From contig NZ_JAGGOY010000083.1 in NCBI RefSeq assembly GCF_018614095.1, positions 1-64,000 on the forward strand: DNA of 64,000 nucleotides, read 5' to 3'. This DNA is from Streptomyces sp. ISL-87. GTDB taxonomy: Bacteria; Actinomycetota; Actinomycetes; Streptomycetales; Streptomycetaceae. The stretch's first letter is position 1. Each line of letters starts with the position of its first letter. Shown piece by piece: positions 27,090-39,245 of this stretch. Below the pieces are notes generated by a model. It saw only the letters and a list, made by a program, of their open reading frames with translations. It searched no databases and had not been told where the DNA came from. A program made the position numbers and the translations under genes.

Positions 27090-27590
27090 TCAGATGTCCT
27101 CGTGCGCCACCGAGCGACGGGCGTCCGCGTCCAGCACGCCCCAGCTGATCAGCTGCTCGGTCAGCACCGAGGGGGACTGGTCGTAGATGACGGCCAGGGT
27201 GCGCAGGTCGTCCTGGCGGATCGACAGGACCTTGCCGTTGTAGTCGCCGCGCTGGCTCTGGATCGTCGCCGCGTAGCGCTGGAGCGGGCCGGCCTTCTCG
27301 GCGGGCACGCCCGCCAGGCGCTCCAGGTCGAGACGGAGCTTCGGCGGCGGCTCGGCCGCTCCGCCGGGAGTCGTGCCCGGCAGCAGTTCCTGCACCGGAA
27401 CCCCGTAGAAGTCCGCCAGTTCGGCCAGGCGCTGGACGGTCACGGCGCGGTCTCCGCGCTCGTAGGAACCGACCACCACGGCCTTCCACCGGCCCTGGGA
27501 CTTCTCCTCGACACCGTGGAGGGAGAGGCCCTGCTGGGTGCGGATGGCACGGAGCTTGGCCCCGAGCTGTTTGGCGTATTCGCTGGACAT
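27090..27590 (-). CDS. bldD: BldD developmental master regulator
   Basis: Represses sporulation genes during vegetative growth when bound to cyclic di-GMP. The 166 residues comprise an XRE-type HTH (about 1-70, RTQQGLSLHGVEEKSQGRWK, VVGSYERGDRAVTVQRLAEL) and a C-terminal domain with the complete c-di-GMP signature RGD-(8 residues)-RQDD (SQRGDYNGKVLSIRQDDLR). ATG at 27590 gives the canonical MSSEYAKQLG; the frame runs further upstream but through the promoter. Convergent with nusB, divergent from pyrR, with a BldD-like operator over its promoter. Confidence 0.98.
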   Translation of the reverse strand: MSSEYAKQLGAKLRAIRTQQGLSLHGVEEKSQGRWKAVVVGSYERGDRAVTVQRLAELADFYGVPVQELLPGTTPGGAAEPPPKLRLDLERLAGVPAEKAGPLQRYAATIQSQRGDYNGKVLSIRQDDLRTLAVIYDQSPSVLTEQLISWGVLDADARRSVAHEDI

Positions 27591-27670
27591 AACGCTCCCG
27601 GACGCTGTGACGCTGTGACGACATGGACGCCGTGACGACATGGACCACGTGCGGCTCCGCCGCGCGGCTG

Positions 27671-27713
27671 GTAACTCACTGTGAGGTTACGCAGCGTTAC
27701 TTGGATGCGTCAA
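27671..27713 (-). promoter_or_regulatory. bldD promoter with overlapping BldD-like operator
   Basis: On the minus strand TTGACG (27708-27713) and TAACCT (27684-27689) are spaced by 18 bases, a good -35/-10 pair. The imperfect palindrome GTAACTCACTGTGAGGTTAC (27671-27690) overlaps the -10. It contains TCAC/GTGA half-sites like those described for BldD, which is known to repress its own gene. Confidence 0.75.
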
Positions 27714-27812
27714 GCCGAATGGTCTCCCTCGCCCACGTACGAGGGGTCCCGGGCGGCCCCGATGCGGGCCCGCCGCCGTCCCCCTGCTACCGTGGAACGC
27801 GTACATCAGACG

Positions 27813-27853
27813 TCCTTTAAGGTCCGTCCCGTGAGGCGGAGAAGGAGGTCCTT
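27813..27853 (+). promoter_or_regulatory. candidate PyrR-binding leader RNA
   Basis: The leader between a possible -10 (TACCGT, 27789-27794) and the pyrR start contains GGTCCGTCCCGTGAGGCGG. It matches the conserved UCC-N-G-N-GAGG core of PyrR-binding hairpins and can fold as a CCG...CGG stem-loop. The Shine-Dalgarno AGGAGG (27843-27848) follows at once, so UMP-dependent PyrR binding would block translation, as proposed for mycobacteria. No transcription attenuator is evident. Confidence 0.55.
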
Positions 27854-27855
27854 TC

Positions 27856-28431
27856 ATGGACACCCAGCAGCACACCGATTCCATGCGCCCGGTGCTCGAA
27901 GCGCAGGACATCGTGCGGGTCCTGACCCGCATCGCCCACGAGATCGTCGAACGCGCCAAGGGCGCCGACGACGTGGTGCTCCTCGGCATTCCCACCCGCG
28001 GTGTCTACCTCGCCCGCCGGCTGGCCGCCAAGCTCGAAGAGATCACCGGGACGAAGATCCCGGTCGGCTCCCTCGACATCACCATGTACCGCGACGATCT
28101 GCGGATGAAGCCCGCCCGCGCGATCGGCCGCACCGAGATCCCCGGCGACGACATCGACGGCCGCCTCGTGGTCCTCGTCGACGACGTGCTGTTCTCCGGC
28201 CGCACCATCCGCGCGGCCCTCGACGCCCTCGGCGACCTCGGCCGCCCCCGCGCCGTGCAGCTCGCGGTCCTCGTCGACCGCGGCCACCGCGAACTGCCGA
28301 TCCGCGCCGACTACGTGGGCAAGAACCTCCCGACCTCGCTGCGGGAGACCGTCAAGGTCCAGCTCCAGGAGGAGGACGGCCGCGACGCCGTACTGCTCGG
28401 CCAGCGGACCGCCCAGGCAGCAGGGCAGTAG
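27856..28431 (+). CDS. pyrR: bifunctional pyr regulator PyrR / uracil phosphoribosyltransferase
   Basis: RNA-binding regulator of the pyr operon that senses UMP, also with uracil phosphoribosyltransferase activity. The 191-residue protein has the type I PRTase fold with the PRPP loop VDDVLFSGRTIRAALDAL and the basic surface segment (MYRDDLRMKPARAIGRTEI). ATG start with AGGAGG. First gene of the pyrimidine cluster, 104 bases before pyrB. Confidence 0.96.
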   Translation: MDTQQHTDSMRPVLEAQDIVRVLTRIAHEIVERAKGADDVVLLGIPTRGVYLARRLAAKLEEITGTKIPVGSLDITMYRDDLRMKPARAIGRTEIPGDDIDGRLVVLVDDVLFSGRTIRAALDALGDLGRPRAVQLAVLVDRGHRELPIRADYVGKNLPTSLRETVKVQLQEEDGRDAVLLGQRTAQAAGQ

Positions 28432-28535
28432 CCCGTACGCGTGCGGGTCCCCCTGCGGGGTCCGCGCCGAAGTCTGCCCTGCCCGCACCCGGGCAACCCT
28501 GCCTGCCTGTCCTCACCGACTTACGGAGCACCCAG

Positions 28536-29525
28536 ATGAAGCGCCACCTCATCTCGGCCGCCGATCTCACGCGCGACGACGCCGTCCTGATCCTCGACAC
28601 CGCCGAGGAGATGGCCCGCGTCGCGGACCGGCCGATCAAGAAGCTGCCCACCCTGCGCGGGCTCACGGTCGTCAACCTCTTCTTCGAGGACTCGACCCGT
28701 ACCCGGATCTCCTTCGAGGCGGCCGCCAAGCGGCTGTCCGCCGACGTCATCAACTTCTCCGCCAAGGGCTCCTCGGTTTCCAAGGGCGAATCCCTGAAGG
28801 ACACCGCGCTGACCCTGGAGGCCATGGGCGCGGACGCGGTCGTCATCCGCCACCACGCCTCCGGCGCCCCCTACCGGCTCGCGACCTCCGGCTGGATCGA
28901 CTCCGCCGTGGTCAACGCGGGCGACGGCACCCACGAGCACCCCACCCAGGCCCTGCTGGACGCCTTCACCATGCGCCGCCGCCTGGTCGGCCGCGACGCC
29001 GGGCTCGGCAAGGACCTGAACGGCCGCCGGATCACCATCGTGGGCGACGTCCTGCACAGCCGGGTGGCCCGCTCCAACGTCCAGCTGCTGCACACCCTGG
29101 GCGCCCAGGTCACCGTGGTGGCCCCGCCCACGCTGGTCCCGATCGGCGTCGAGAGCTGGCCGTGCGAGGTCTCGTACAACCTCGACGAGGTGCTGCCGAA
29201 GTCGGATGCGGTGATGATGCTGCGTGTGCAGCGCGAACGCATGAACGCCGCCTTCTTCCCGACCGAGCGCGAGTACTCCCGCCGGTACGGGCTCGACGGC
29301 GACCGCATGGCGAAGATGCCCGAGCACGCCATCGTGATGCACCCCGGCCCGATGAACCGCGGCATGGAGATCACCGCCGAGGTCGCCGACTCCGACCGCT
29401 GCACGGCCGTCGAGCAGGTCGCCAACGGCGTCTCCACCCGGATGGCGGTCCTGTACCTGCTGCTCGGAGGCTCCGAGCCCGCCGTCACCACCACCAGCAC
29501 GCCCCGCACCGAGGAGAGCAAGTAA
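28536..29525 (+). CDS. pyrB: aspartate carbamoyltransferase catalytic chain
   Basis: Joins carbamoyl phosphate and aspartate to carbamoyl aspartate. The 329 residues contain the carbamoyl-phosphate site FFEDSTRTRISFE, HEHPTQALLDAF and MHPGPMNRGMEI. No pyrI regulatory chain is nearby. ATG start at 28536; upstream read-through of the frame to 27681 is not coding. It ends two bases before pyrC. Confidence 0.97.
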   Translation: MKRHLISAADLTRDDAVLILDTAEEMARVADRPIKKLPTLRGLTVVNLFFEDSTRTRISFEAAAKRLSADVINFSAKGSSVSKGESLKDTALTLEAMGADAVVIRHHASGAPYRLATSGWIDSAVVNAGDGTHEHPTQALLDAFTMRRRLVGRDAGLGKDLNGRRITIVGDVLHSRVARSNVQLLHTLGAQVTVVAPPTLVPIGVESWPCEVSYNLDEVLPKSDAVMMLRVQRERMNAAFFPTEREYSRRYGLDGDRMAKMPEHAIVMHPGPMNRGMEITAEVADSDRCTAVEQVANGVSTRMAVLYLLLGGSEPAVTTTSTPRTEESK

Positions 29526-29527
29526 AG

Positions 29528-30814
29528 ATGAGCAAGATCCTTATCCGTGGCGCGAAGGTACTCGGTGGCGAGGCGCAGGACGTCCTGATCGACGGCGAGA
29601 CCATCGCGGAGGTCGGCACCGGACTGTCCGCGGAGGGCGCCACCGTCATCGAGGCCGAAGGCCAGGTCCTCCTCCCCGGCCTCGTCGACCTGCACACCCA
29701 CCTGCGCGAGCCCGGCCGCGAGGACTCCGAGACCGTCCTGACCGGCACCCGCGCCGCGGCCTCCGGCGGCTACACGGCCGTCTTCGCCATGGCGAACACC
29801 TTCCCGGTCGCCGACACCGCCGGCGTCGTCGAGCAGGTCTGGCGCCTGGGCAAGGAGTCCGGCTACTGCGACGTGCAGCCCATCGGCGCCGTCACCGTCG
29901 GCCTGGAGGGCAAGCAGCTCGCCGAGCTCGGCGCCATGCACGACTCCGCCGCCCGCGTCACCGTCTTCTCCGACGACGGCAAGTGCGTGGACGACGCCGT
30001 GATCATGCGCCGCGCCCTGGAGTACGTGAAGGCCTTCGGCGGCGTCGTCGCCCAGCACGCCCAGGAGCCCCGCCTGACCGAAGGCGCCCAGATGAACGAG
30101 GGCGTCGTCTCCGCCGAGCTGGGCCTCGGCGGCTGGCCGGCCGTCGCCGAGGAGTCGATCATCGCCCGCGATGTCCTCCTCGCCGAGCACGTCGGCTCCC
30201 GCGTGCACATCTGCCACCTCTCCACCGCCGGCTCCGTCGAGATCATCCGCTGGGCCAAGTCCCGCGGCATCGACGTCACCGCCGAGGTCACCCCGCACCA
30301 CCTGCTCCTCACCGACGAGCTCGTCCGCTCGTACAACGCGGTCTACAAGGTCAACCCGCCGCTGCGCACCGAGCGCGACGTGATGGCCCTGCGCGAGGCG
30401 CTCGCCGACGGCACGATCGACATCGTCGCCACCGACCACGCCCCGCACCCGCACGAGGACAAGGACTGCGAGTGGGCCGCCGCCGCCATGGGCATGGTGG
30501 GCCTGGAGACCGCGCTGTCCGTCGTCCAGCAGACGATGGTCGAGACGGGACTGCTCGACTGGGCGGGCGTCGCCCAGCGGATGTCCTTCGCCCCGGCGCG
30601 CATCGGCGGCCTGGAGAACCACGGCCGGCCCGTCTCGGCAGGTGAACCCGCGAACCTGACCTTGGTCGATACCTCGTACCGTGGTGTCGTGGACCCCGCA
30701 CACTTCGCCTCCCGCAGCCGCAACACGCCTTACGAGGGCCGTGAGCTGCCGGGTCGCGTCACTCACACCTTCCTGCGGGGCCGGGCAACGGTCGTGGACG
30801 GGACGCTGGCGTGA
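29528..30814 (+). CDS. pyrC: dihydroorotase
   Basis: Zinc-dependent cyclisation of carbamoyl aspartate to dihydroorotate. The 428-residue class I-type enzyme carries the metal-binding DLHTHLREPG and TDHAPHPHEDK motifs and HICHLSTAGSVEII. Its stop overlaps the next gene's GTG start by four bases. Confidence 0.97.
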   Translation: MSKILIRGAKVLGGEAQDVLIDGETIAEVGTGLSAEGATVIEAEGQVLLPGLVDLHTHLREPGREDSETVLTGTRAAASGGYTAVFAMANTFPVADTAGVVEQVWRLGKESGYCDVQPIGAVTVGLEGKQLAELGAMHDSAARVTVFSDDGKCVDDAVIMRRALEYVKAFGGVVAQHAQEPRLTEGAQMNEGVVSAELGLGGWPAVAEESIIARDVLLAEHVGSRVHICHLSTAGSVEIIRWAKSRGIDVTAEVTPHHLLLTDELVRSYNAVYKVNPPLRTERDVMALREALADGTIDIVATDHAPHPHEDKDCEWAAAAMGMVGLETALSVVQQTMVETGLLDWAGVAQRMSFAPARIGGLENHGRPVSAGEPANLTLVDTSYRGVVDPAHFASRSRNTPYEGRELPGRVTHTFLRGRATVVDGTLA

Positions 30815-31392
30815 CACCTGCAGTAATCCAACTGGCCGCCGAGGCCGCCGAACGACAGTCGGCGGAGGTGACGGAATTCGGGGCCCGCATAGCGTGGGTC
30901 GCCGGTCTGCTCGTCTTCATCGCGTTCGTGTACTGGCTGATGCGGCAAGGCTGGAAATGGCGCGGCGCCCTGCAGAGCGATCTGCCGGAGCTGCCCGCCG
31001 CCCCCGGCGGTCTCCCCGAGCACCGGCTGGCCCTGACCGGCCGGTACCACGGGTCCACCACCGCCGGGCAGTGGCTCGACCGGATCGTCGCCCACGGTCT
31101 GGGCGTCCGCAGCCGGGTCGAGCTCACCCTCACCGACGTGGGCCTGGACGTGGTCCGTCCGGGTGCCACCGACTTCTTCGTACCGGCCGCGCAGCTGCGC
31201 GGCGCCCGCCTCGACAAGGGAATCGCGGGCAAGGTACTCACCGAGGGCGGTCTGCTCGTCGTCACCTGGGCGCACGGCGACAAGCTGATCGACTCCGGAT
31301 TCCGCTCCGACCGTGCGGCCGAACACGCCGCATGGGTCGAAGCCCTCAATCTCATGAACCAATCCATCACGACGGAAGGCGCCGAACGATGA
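30811..31392 (+). CDS. PH-like domain membrane protein of the pyr operon
   Basis: A 193-residue protein with a single membrane segment (IAWVAGLLVFIAFVYWLM, about 27-44) and a C-terminal globular domain resembling bacterial PH-like domains (SRVELTLTDVGLDVVRPG, FFVPAAQLRGARLDKG, LLVVTWAHGDKLIDSGF). It overlaps pyrC upstream and carA downstream by four bases each, so it is fully embedded in the operon. Its role in pyrimidine synthesis is unknown; it is no recognised enzyme. Confidence 0.85.
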   Translation: MTPAVIQLAAEAAERQSAEVTEFGARIAWVAGLLVFIAFVYWLMRQGWKWRGALQSDLPELPAAPGGLPEHRLALTGRYHGSTTAGQWLDRIVAHGLGVRSRVELTLTDVGLDVVRPGATDFFVPAAQLRGARLDKGIAGKVLTEGGLLVVTWAHGDKLIDSGFRSDRAAEHAAWVEALNLMNQSITTEGAER

Positions 31393-32523
31393 CGACCTCC
31401 ACCAGGGGAGCAGCCAAAGCTCCCGCCGTACTCGTCCTGGAGGACGGTCGGATCTTCCGCGGCCGCGCCTACGGCGCTGTGGGGGAGACCTTCGGCGAGG
31501 CCGTGTTCTCCACCGGCATGACCGGCTACCAGGAGACCCTCACCGACCCGTCGTACCACCGGCAGGTCGTCGTGATGACCGCCCCGCACGTGGGCAACAC
31601 GGGCGTCAACGACGAGGACCCCGAATCCTCCCGCATCTGGGTGTCCGGGTACGTCGTACGCGACCCCGCCCGCGTCCCCTCCAACTGGCGCTCCCAGCGC
31701 TCGCTGGACGAGGAGCTGGTCAAGCAGGGCGTCGTCGGGATCTCCGGCGTCGACACCCGCGCCCTGACCCGCCACCTGCGCGAGCGCGGCGCCATGCGCG
31801 TCGGCATCTTCTCGGGCGCCTCGATCGCCGACGACGCGACGCTGCTGGCCCGCGTCCTGGAAGCCCCGCAGATGAAGGGCGCGAACCTCTCCGCCGAGGT
31901 TGCCACCAAGGAGACGTACGTCGTCCCCGCGATCGGTGAGAAGAAGTTCACGGTCGCGGCCGTGGACCTCGGCATCAAGGGCATGACCCCGCACCGGATG
32001 GCCCAGCGCGGCATCGAAGTGCACGTGCTGCCCGCCACCGCCACCGTCGAGGACGTGTACGCGGTCAACCCGGACGGCGTGTTCTTCTCCAACGGCCCGG
32101 GCGACCCGGCCACCGCCGACGGCCCCGTCGCCGTCATGCAGGGCGTGCTGGAGCGCAAGACCCCGCTCTTCGGCATCTGCTTCGGCAACCAGATCCTGGG
32201 CCGCGCACTCGGCTTCGGCACCTACAAGCTGAAGTACGGCCACCGCGGCATCAACCAGCCGGTGCAGGACCGCACCACAGGCAAGGTCGAGATCACCGCG
32301 CACAACCACGGCTTCGCCGTCGACGCGCCCCTCGACAAGGTCTCCGAGACCGCCTACGGCCGCGCCGAGGTCTCGCACGTCTGCCTGAACGACCAGGTCG
32401 TCGAAGGCCTCCAGCTGCTCGACCAGCCGGCCTTCTCCGTCCAGTACCACCCCGAGGCGGCTGCCGGCCCGCACGACGCCGCGTACCTCTTCGACCGCTT
32501 CGTATCCCTGATGGAGGCCGAGC

Positions 32524-32531
<8 letters not shown>
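31389..32531 (+). CDS. carA: carbamoyl-phosphate synthase small chain
   Basis: Glutaminase subunit feeding ammonia to CarB. The 380 residues have the CarA N-terminal domain (GYQETLTDPSY, GISGVDTRALTRHLRERG) and a class I amidotransferase domain with catalytic Cys in GICFGNQILGRALG and His in YHPEAAAGPHD. ATG at 31389 overlaps the preceding stop; it overlaps carB by eight bases. Confidence 0.97.
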
Positions 32532-35832
<3,301 letters not shown>

Positions 35833-35845
35833 CAGCCCGTAGAGG

Positions 35846-35889
35846 AGAGGGGGACACCGGATTCGCGTACGCGACGGGTGTCCCCCTCT
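35846..35889 (+). terminator. strong hairpin between carB and pyrD
   Basis: Perfect 13-bp stem AGAGGGGGACACC / GGTGTCCCCCTCT, with an internal palindrome CGCGTACGCG in the loop. It has no T-run. It may be a partial terminator, or an RNA-processing or stability element that sets pyrD-pyrF expression relative to carB. Confidence 0.55.
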
Positions 35890-35917
35890 TCATGAGCGCA
35901 GAAGGATCTTCAAGGCG

Positions 35918-37027
35918 ATGTACAAACTCTTCTTCAACCTCGTCTTCAAGCGGATGGACCCGGAGCAGGCCCACTACATGGCCTTCCGGTGGATCCGCCT
36001 CGCGGCCCGTACGCCGGTGCTGCGCACCTTCGTCGCGGCCTACCTGGCGCCCCGCCACAAGGAACTGCGCACGGAGGCCCTCGGCCTGCGGATGCACGGC
36101 CCCTTCGGGCTCGCGGCGGGCTTCGACAAGAACGCCGTCGCCATCGACGGGATGTCGATGCTCGGCTTCGACCACGTCGAGATCGGCACGGTCACGGCCC
36201 AGGCCCAGCCGGGCAACCCGAAGAAGCGCCTGTTCCGGCTCGTCCCCGACCGCGCGCTGATCAACCGGATGGGCTTCAACAACGAGGGCTCCGAGGCCGT
36301 CGCCGACCGCCTCGCGGCCCGCAGGCCCGTCTTCAACACGGTCGTGGGCGTCAACATCGGCAAGACCAAGGTCGTGCCCGAGGAGGAAGCGGTGGGGGAC
36401 TACGTCGCCTCCACCGAGCGCCTCGCCCGCCACGCCGACTACATGGTCGTCAACGTCTCCTCCCCGAACACCCCCGGCCTGCGCAACCTCCAGGCCACCG
36501 AATCCCTGCGCCCGCTGCTGACGGCCGTACGGGAGGCCGCGGACCGCGCCGTGACCGGCCGGCGCGTCCCGCTCCTGGTCAAGATCGCGCCCGACCTCGC
36601 CGACGAGGACGTGGACGCGGTCGCCGACCTGGCCCTGGAGCTCGGCCTGGACGGCATCATCGCGACGAACACCACGATCGCCCGCGACGACCTGGGCCTG
36701 AAGTCCGCCCCCGACCTGGTGAAGGAGACCGGCGGGCTGTCCGGAGCACCGGTCAAGGAGCGCTCCCTGGAGGTCCTGCGCCGCCTCTACGCCCGGGTGG
36801 GCGACCGCCTGGTGCTCGTGGGCGTCGGAGGCATCGAGAACGCCGAGGACGCCTGGCAGCGGATCCTGGCCGGCGCCACGCTGATCCAGGGCTACAGCGC
36901 CTTCATCTACGAGGGCCCCTGCTACGCCCGCGCCATCCACAAGGGCCTCGCCGCGCGCCTGGCCGCCAGCCCGTACGAGACGCTCGCCGACGCGGTGGGC
37001 GCCGAGACCCGGAAGGCCTCGCTGTGA
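35918..37027 (+). CDS. pyrD: dihydroorotate dehydrogenase (quinone), class 2
   Basis: Membrane-associated FMN enzyme oxidising dihydroorotate to orotate with quinone. The 369 residues have the class 2 N-terminal helix that attaches to the membrane (MYKLFFNLVFKRMDPEQAH), FMN-binding GLAAGFDKN, the catalytic-Ser region VNVSSPNTPGLR and the C-terminal GGIENAEDAW. Its stop overlaps the pyrF GTG by four bases. Confidence 0.96.
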   Translation: MYKLFFNLVFKRMDPEQAHYMAFRWIRLAARTPVLRTFVAAYLAPRHKELRTEALGLRMHGPFGLAAGFDKNAVAIDGMSMLGFDHVEIGTVTAQAQPGNPKKRLFRLVPDRALINRMGFNNEGSEAVADRLAARRPVFNTVVGVNIGKTKVVPEEEAVGDYVASTERLARHADYMVVNVSSPNTPGLRNLQATESLRPLLTAVREAADRAVTGRRVPLLVKIAPDLADEDVDAVADLALELGLDGIIATNTTIARDDLGLKSAPDLVKETGGLSGAPVKERSLEVLRRLYARVGDRLVLVGVGGIENAEDAWQRILAGATLIQGYSAFIYEGPCYARAIHKGLAARLAASPYETLADAVGAETRKASL

Positions 37028-37875
37028 CCTCTGCGACCTCTGTGACCCCGTTCGGTACCCGCCTGCGCGCCGCGATGGACTCCCGTGGCCCGCTGTGCGT
37101 CGGGATCGATCCGCACGCCGCCCTGCTGGCCTCCTGGGGCCTGGACGACGACATCGCCGGGCTGGAGAAGTTCTCCCGCACCGTCGTCGAGGCGCTGGCG
37201 GAGGAGGTCGCGGTGTTCAAGCCGCAGGCCGCCTTCTTCGAGCGGTTCGGGTCCAAGGGCATCGCGGTCCTGGAGCGGACGGTGGCCGACGCGCGGGCCG
37301 CGGGCACGCTCGTCGTGATGGACGCCAAGCGGGGGGACATCGGCTCGACGATGGCCGCGTACGCCCAGACGTTCCTCTCGCCGTCCTCGCCGCTGTTCTC
37401 GGACGCGCTGACGGTCTCCCCGTATCTGGGCTACGGCTCGCTGGCGCCGGCGGTGGAGCTGGCCCGGGAGTCGGGCGCCGGCCTGTTCGTGCTGGCCCTC
37501 ACCTCGAACCCGGAGGGCGCGGAGGTCCAGCGGGCGGTACGGGAGGACGGCCGCACGATCGCCGCGACGATGCTGGCGCATCTCGCGGCCGAGAACGAGG
37601 GCGCGTCCCCCATGGGCTCGTTCGGCGCCGTGGTCGGTGCCACCCTGGGCGATCTGTCCTCCTTCGACCTGGACATCAACGGGCCGCTGCTGGCCCCCGG
37701 CATCGGCGCGCAGGGCGCGACGGCGGCGGACCTCCCGGCCGTCTTCGGCGCGGCCGTGGGCAACGTGGTGCCGAACGTGTCGCGGGGCGTTCTCAAGCAC
37801 GGCCCCGACGCGGCCGCGCTCCGTGCGTCGGCGGCCGGGTTCGCGGCCGAGATCCGCGCGGCCGTCTCCGCGTAG
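37024..37875 (+). CDS. pyrF: orotidine 5'-phosphate decarboxylase
   Basis: Final step to UMP. The 283-residue protein belongs to the longer bacterial subfamily (type 2), with the catalytic Lys in VVMDAKRGDIGSTMAAYA and conserved CVGIDPH near the N-terminus. GTG start at 37024 (VTSATSVTPFG) overlaps pyrD. Last gene of the operon, followed by a strong terminator. Confidence 0.96.
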   Translation: MTSATSVTPFGTRLRAAMDSRGPLCVGIDPHAALLASWGLDDDIAGLEKFSRTVVEALAEEVAVFKPQAAFFERFGSKGIAVLERTVADARAAGTLVVMDAKRGDIGSTMAAYAQTFLSPSSPLFSDALTVSPYLGYGSLAPAVELARESGAGLFVLALTSNPEGAEVQRAVREDGRTIAATMLAHLAAENEGASPMGSFGAVVGATLGDLSSFDLDINGPLLAPGIGAQGATAADLPAVFGAAVGNVVPNVSRGVLKHGPDAAALRASAAGFAAEIRAAVSA

Positions 37876-37881
37876 CCGGGT

Positions 37882-37923
37882 GCGGCTCGGGGTCCGGGAG
37901 CGGGCCCCCGGACCCCGAGCCGC
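37882..37923 (+). terminator. pyr operon terminator
   Basis: Perfect 17-bp stem GCGGCTCGGGGTCCGGG / CCCGGACCCCGAGCCGC with an eight-base loop, starting seven bases after the pyrF stop. Confidence 0.85.
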
Positions 37924-37942
37924 AAACGCCGGCGAGGCCGAA
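37913..37942 (+). repeat. dispersed intergenic repeat, copy 3
   Basis: Copy of the 30-base element seen at 79, 11065 and 52844. Its 5' third forms the descending arm of the pyr operon terminator, so here the repeat is part of a working hairpin. Confidence 0.7.
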
Positions 37943-38223
37943 TCGGGTCGCCGACGGGTGGACCGTCGCACTGCTTGACGAAATTCGAACGTCATTCACC
38001 GGACAAAACCGGGGTGATATGTCCGTGATGTACGGTTCAGTGGAGGCTGACCAGGACTTTTCGTCCGTTCTCGCTGACTGGAGCGGCCTTGGCCGCTAGT
38101 CTCCGACCAGAGTGAACGAGCAGCGAACGAGTTCCATCGCTGTTCGGGCGCTCGCCTGGTGTGGTGCCTTCGGGCATCCCACTGGTCCGTATCCGACAGT
38201 TCGACATCCGAGGTGACGTAGGC

Positions 38224-38547
38224 GTGGCTCTTCCGCCCCTTACCCCTGAACAGCGCGCAGCCGCGCTCGAAAAGGCCGCCGCGGCTCGCCGGGAGCGGGC
38301 CGAGGTGAAGAATCGACTCAAGCATTCCGGCGCCTCGCTCCAAGAGGTCATCAAGACGGGCCAGGAGAACGACGTCATCGGCAAGATGAAGGTCTCCGCC
38401 CTGCTGGAGTCCCTGCCTGGCGTGGGCAAGGTGCGCGCCAAGCAGATCATGGAGCGCCTCGGCATCTCCGAGTCCCGGCGTGTCCGAGGTCTCGGTTCCA
38501 ACCAGATCGCTTCTCTGGAGCGTGAGTTCGGCACCCCCGCCGGCTGA
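38224..38547 (+). CDS. ihf: actinobacterial integration host factor (sIHF)
   Basis: Small nucleoid protein unrelated in sequence to enterobacterial IHF. In Streptomyces it binds DNA, influences topology, and is needed for normal sporulation and antibiotic production. The 107 residues match the family throughout, with a helical N-terminus (ALEKAAAARRERAEVK) and a helix-two-turn-helix DNA-binding core (LLESLPGVGKVRAKQIMERL, VRGLGSNQIASLEREF). GTG at 38224 gives the canonical VALPPLTPEQR; an in-frame GTG at 38161 would add 21 unusual residues. The gene is 61 bases upstream of gmk. Confidence 0.95.
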   Translation: MALPPLTPEQRAAALEKAAAARRERAEVKNRLKHSGASLQEVIKTGQENDVIGKMKVSALLESLPGVGKVRAKQIMERLGISESRRVRGLGSNQIASLEREFGTPAG

Positions 38548-38608
38548 CGCGTCGCCTGAAGCTGTCCCGGCGTTCTCAGGCAGTCCCGAGAACCTGGATA
38601 ATCGCTCT

Positions 38609-39172
38609 ATGGCAGCAGAGGTTCGTCCGCGGCTGACCGTGCTCTCCGGCCCTTCAGGGGTCGGTAAGAGCACGGTCGTCGCGCATATGCGCAAAGTCCA
38701 CCCCGAGGTATGGCTCTCGGTGTCGGCCACCACCCGCAAGCCGCGGCCCGGTGAGCGACACGGAGTCCACTACTTCTTCGTCAACGACGACGAGTTCGAC
38801 AAGCTGATCGCCAATGGCGAGCTGCTGGAGTGGGCCGAGTTCGCGGGCAACCGCTACGGCACACCGCGCGGCGCGGTACTGGAACGCCTGGACAAGGGCG
38901 AGCCCGTACTGCTGGAGATCGACCTCCAGGGCGCCCGGCTCGTCCGCGAGTCGATGCCCGAGGCCCTGCTGGTCTTCCTGGCCCCGCCGAGCTGGGACGA
39001 GCTGGTCCGCCGGCTCACCGGCCGGGGCACCGAATCGGCGGAGGTCATCGAGCGCAGGCTCGTGACCGCCAAGGTCGAACTCGCTGCCGAGTCCGAGTTC
39101 GACACCACCCTGGTCAACACCTCCGTCGAGGACGTGGCGCGTGAGCTGCTAGCCTTGATGAAAGTTGTTTGA
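38609..39172 (+). CDS. gmk: guanylate kinase
   Basis: Phosphorylates GMP to GDP, feeding GTP and ppGpp pools. The 187-residue P-loop enzyme has LSGPSGVGKSTVVAHM, the GMP-binding region TTRKPRPGE and VHYFFV, and lid residues in RLTGRGTE. ATG at 38609 gives the family-typical MAAEVRPRLTVLSG; the frame is open back to 38480 but overlaps the sIHF gene. It precedes rpoZ, as in many bacteria. Confidence 0.95.
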   Translation: MAAEVRPRLTVLSGPSGVGKSTVVAHMRKVHPEVWLSVSATTRKPRPGERHGVHYFFVNDDEFDKLIANGELLEWAEFAGNRYGTPRGAVLERLDKGEPVLLEIDLQGARLVRESMPEALLVFLAPPSWDELVRRLTGRGTESAEVIERRLVTAKVELAAESEFDTTLVNTSVEDVARELLALMKVV

Positions 39173-39245
39173 TCGTTGATCGATGTTCAGTCGATCGGTG
39201 TTCGTCAACGTTTCGATCTTTCAACCCATCTTCGGAAGGTAGAGC

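Larger units (their letters stand above)
37876..38223. other. non-coding region between pyrF and the sIHF gene
   Basis: 348 bases without a gene. It contains the pyrF terminator (37882-37923), a dispersed repeat copy (37913-37942), and an AT-richer stretch at 37975-38060 with TTGACG (37975-37980) and TACGGT hexamers that probably holds the sIHF promoter. I could not fix a spaced -35/-10 pair. Confidence 0.6.

Noticed and set aside
27681..28535. N-terminal extension of pyrB back to 27681
   Set aside because: That frame reads through the pyrR gene and leader; the pyrB family starts at MKRHLISAADL, ATG 28536.
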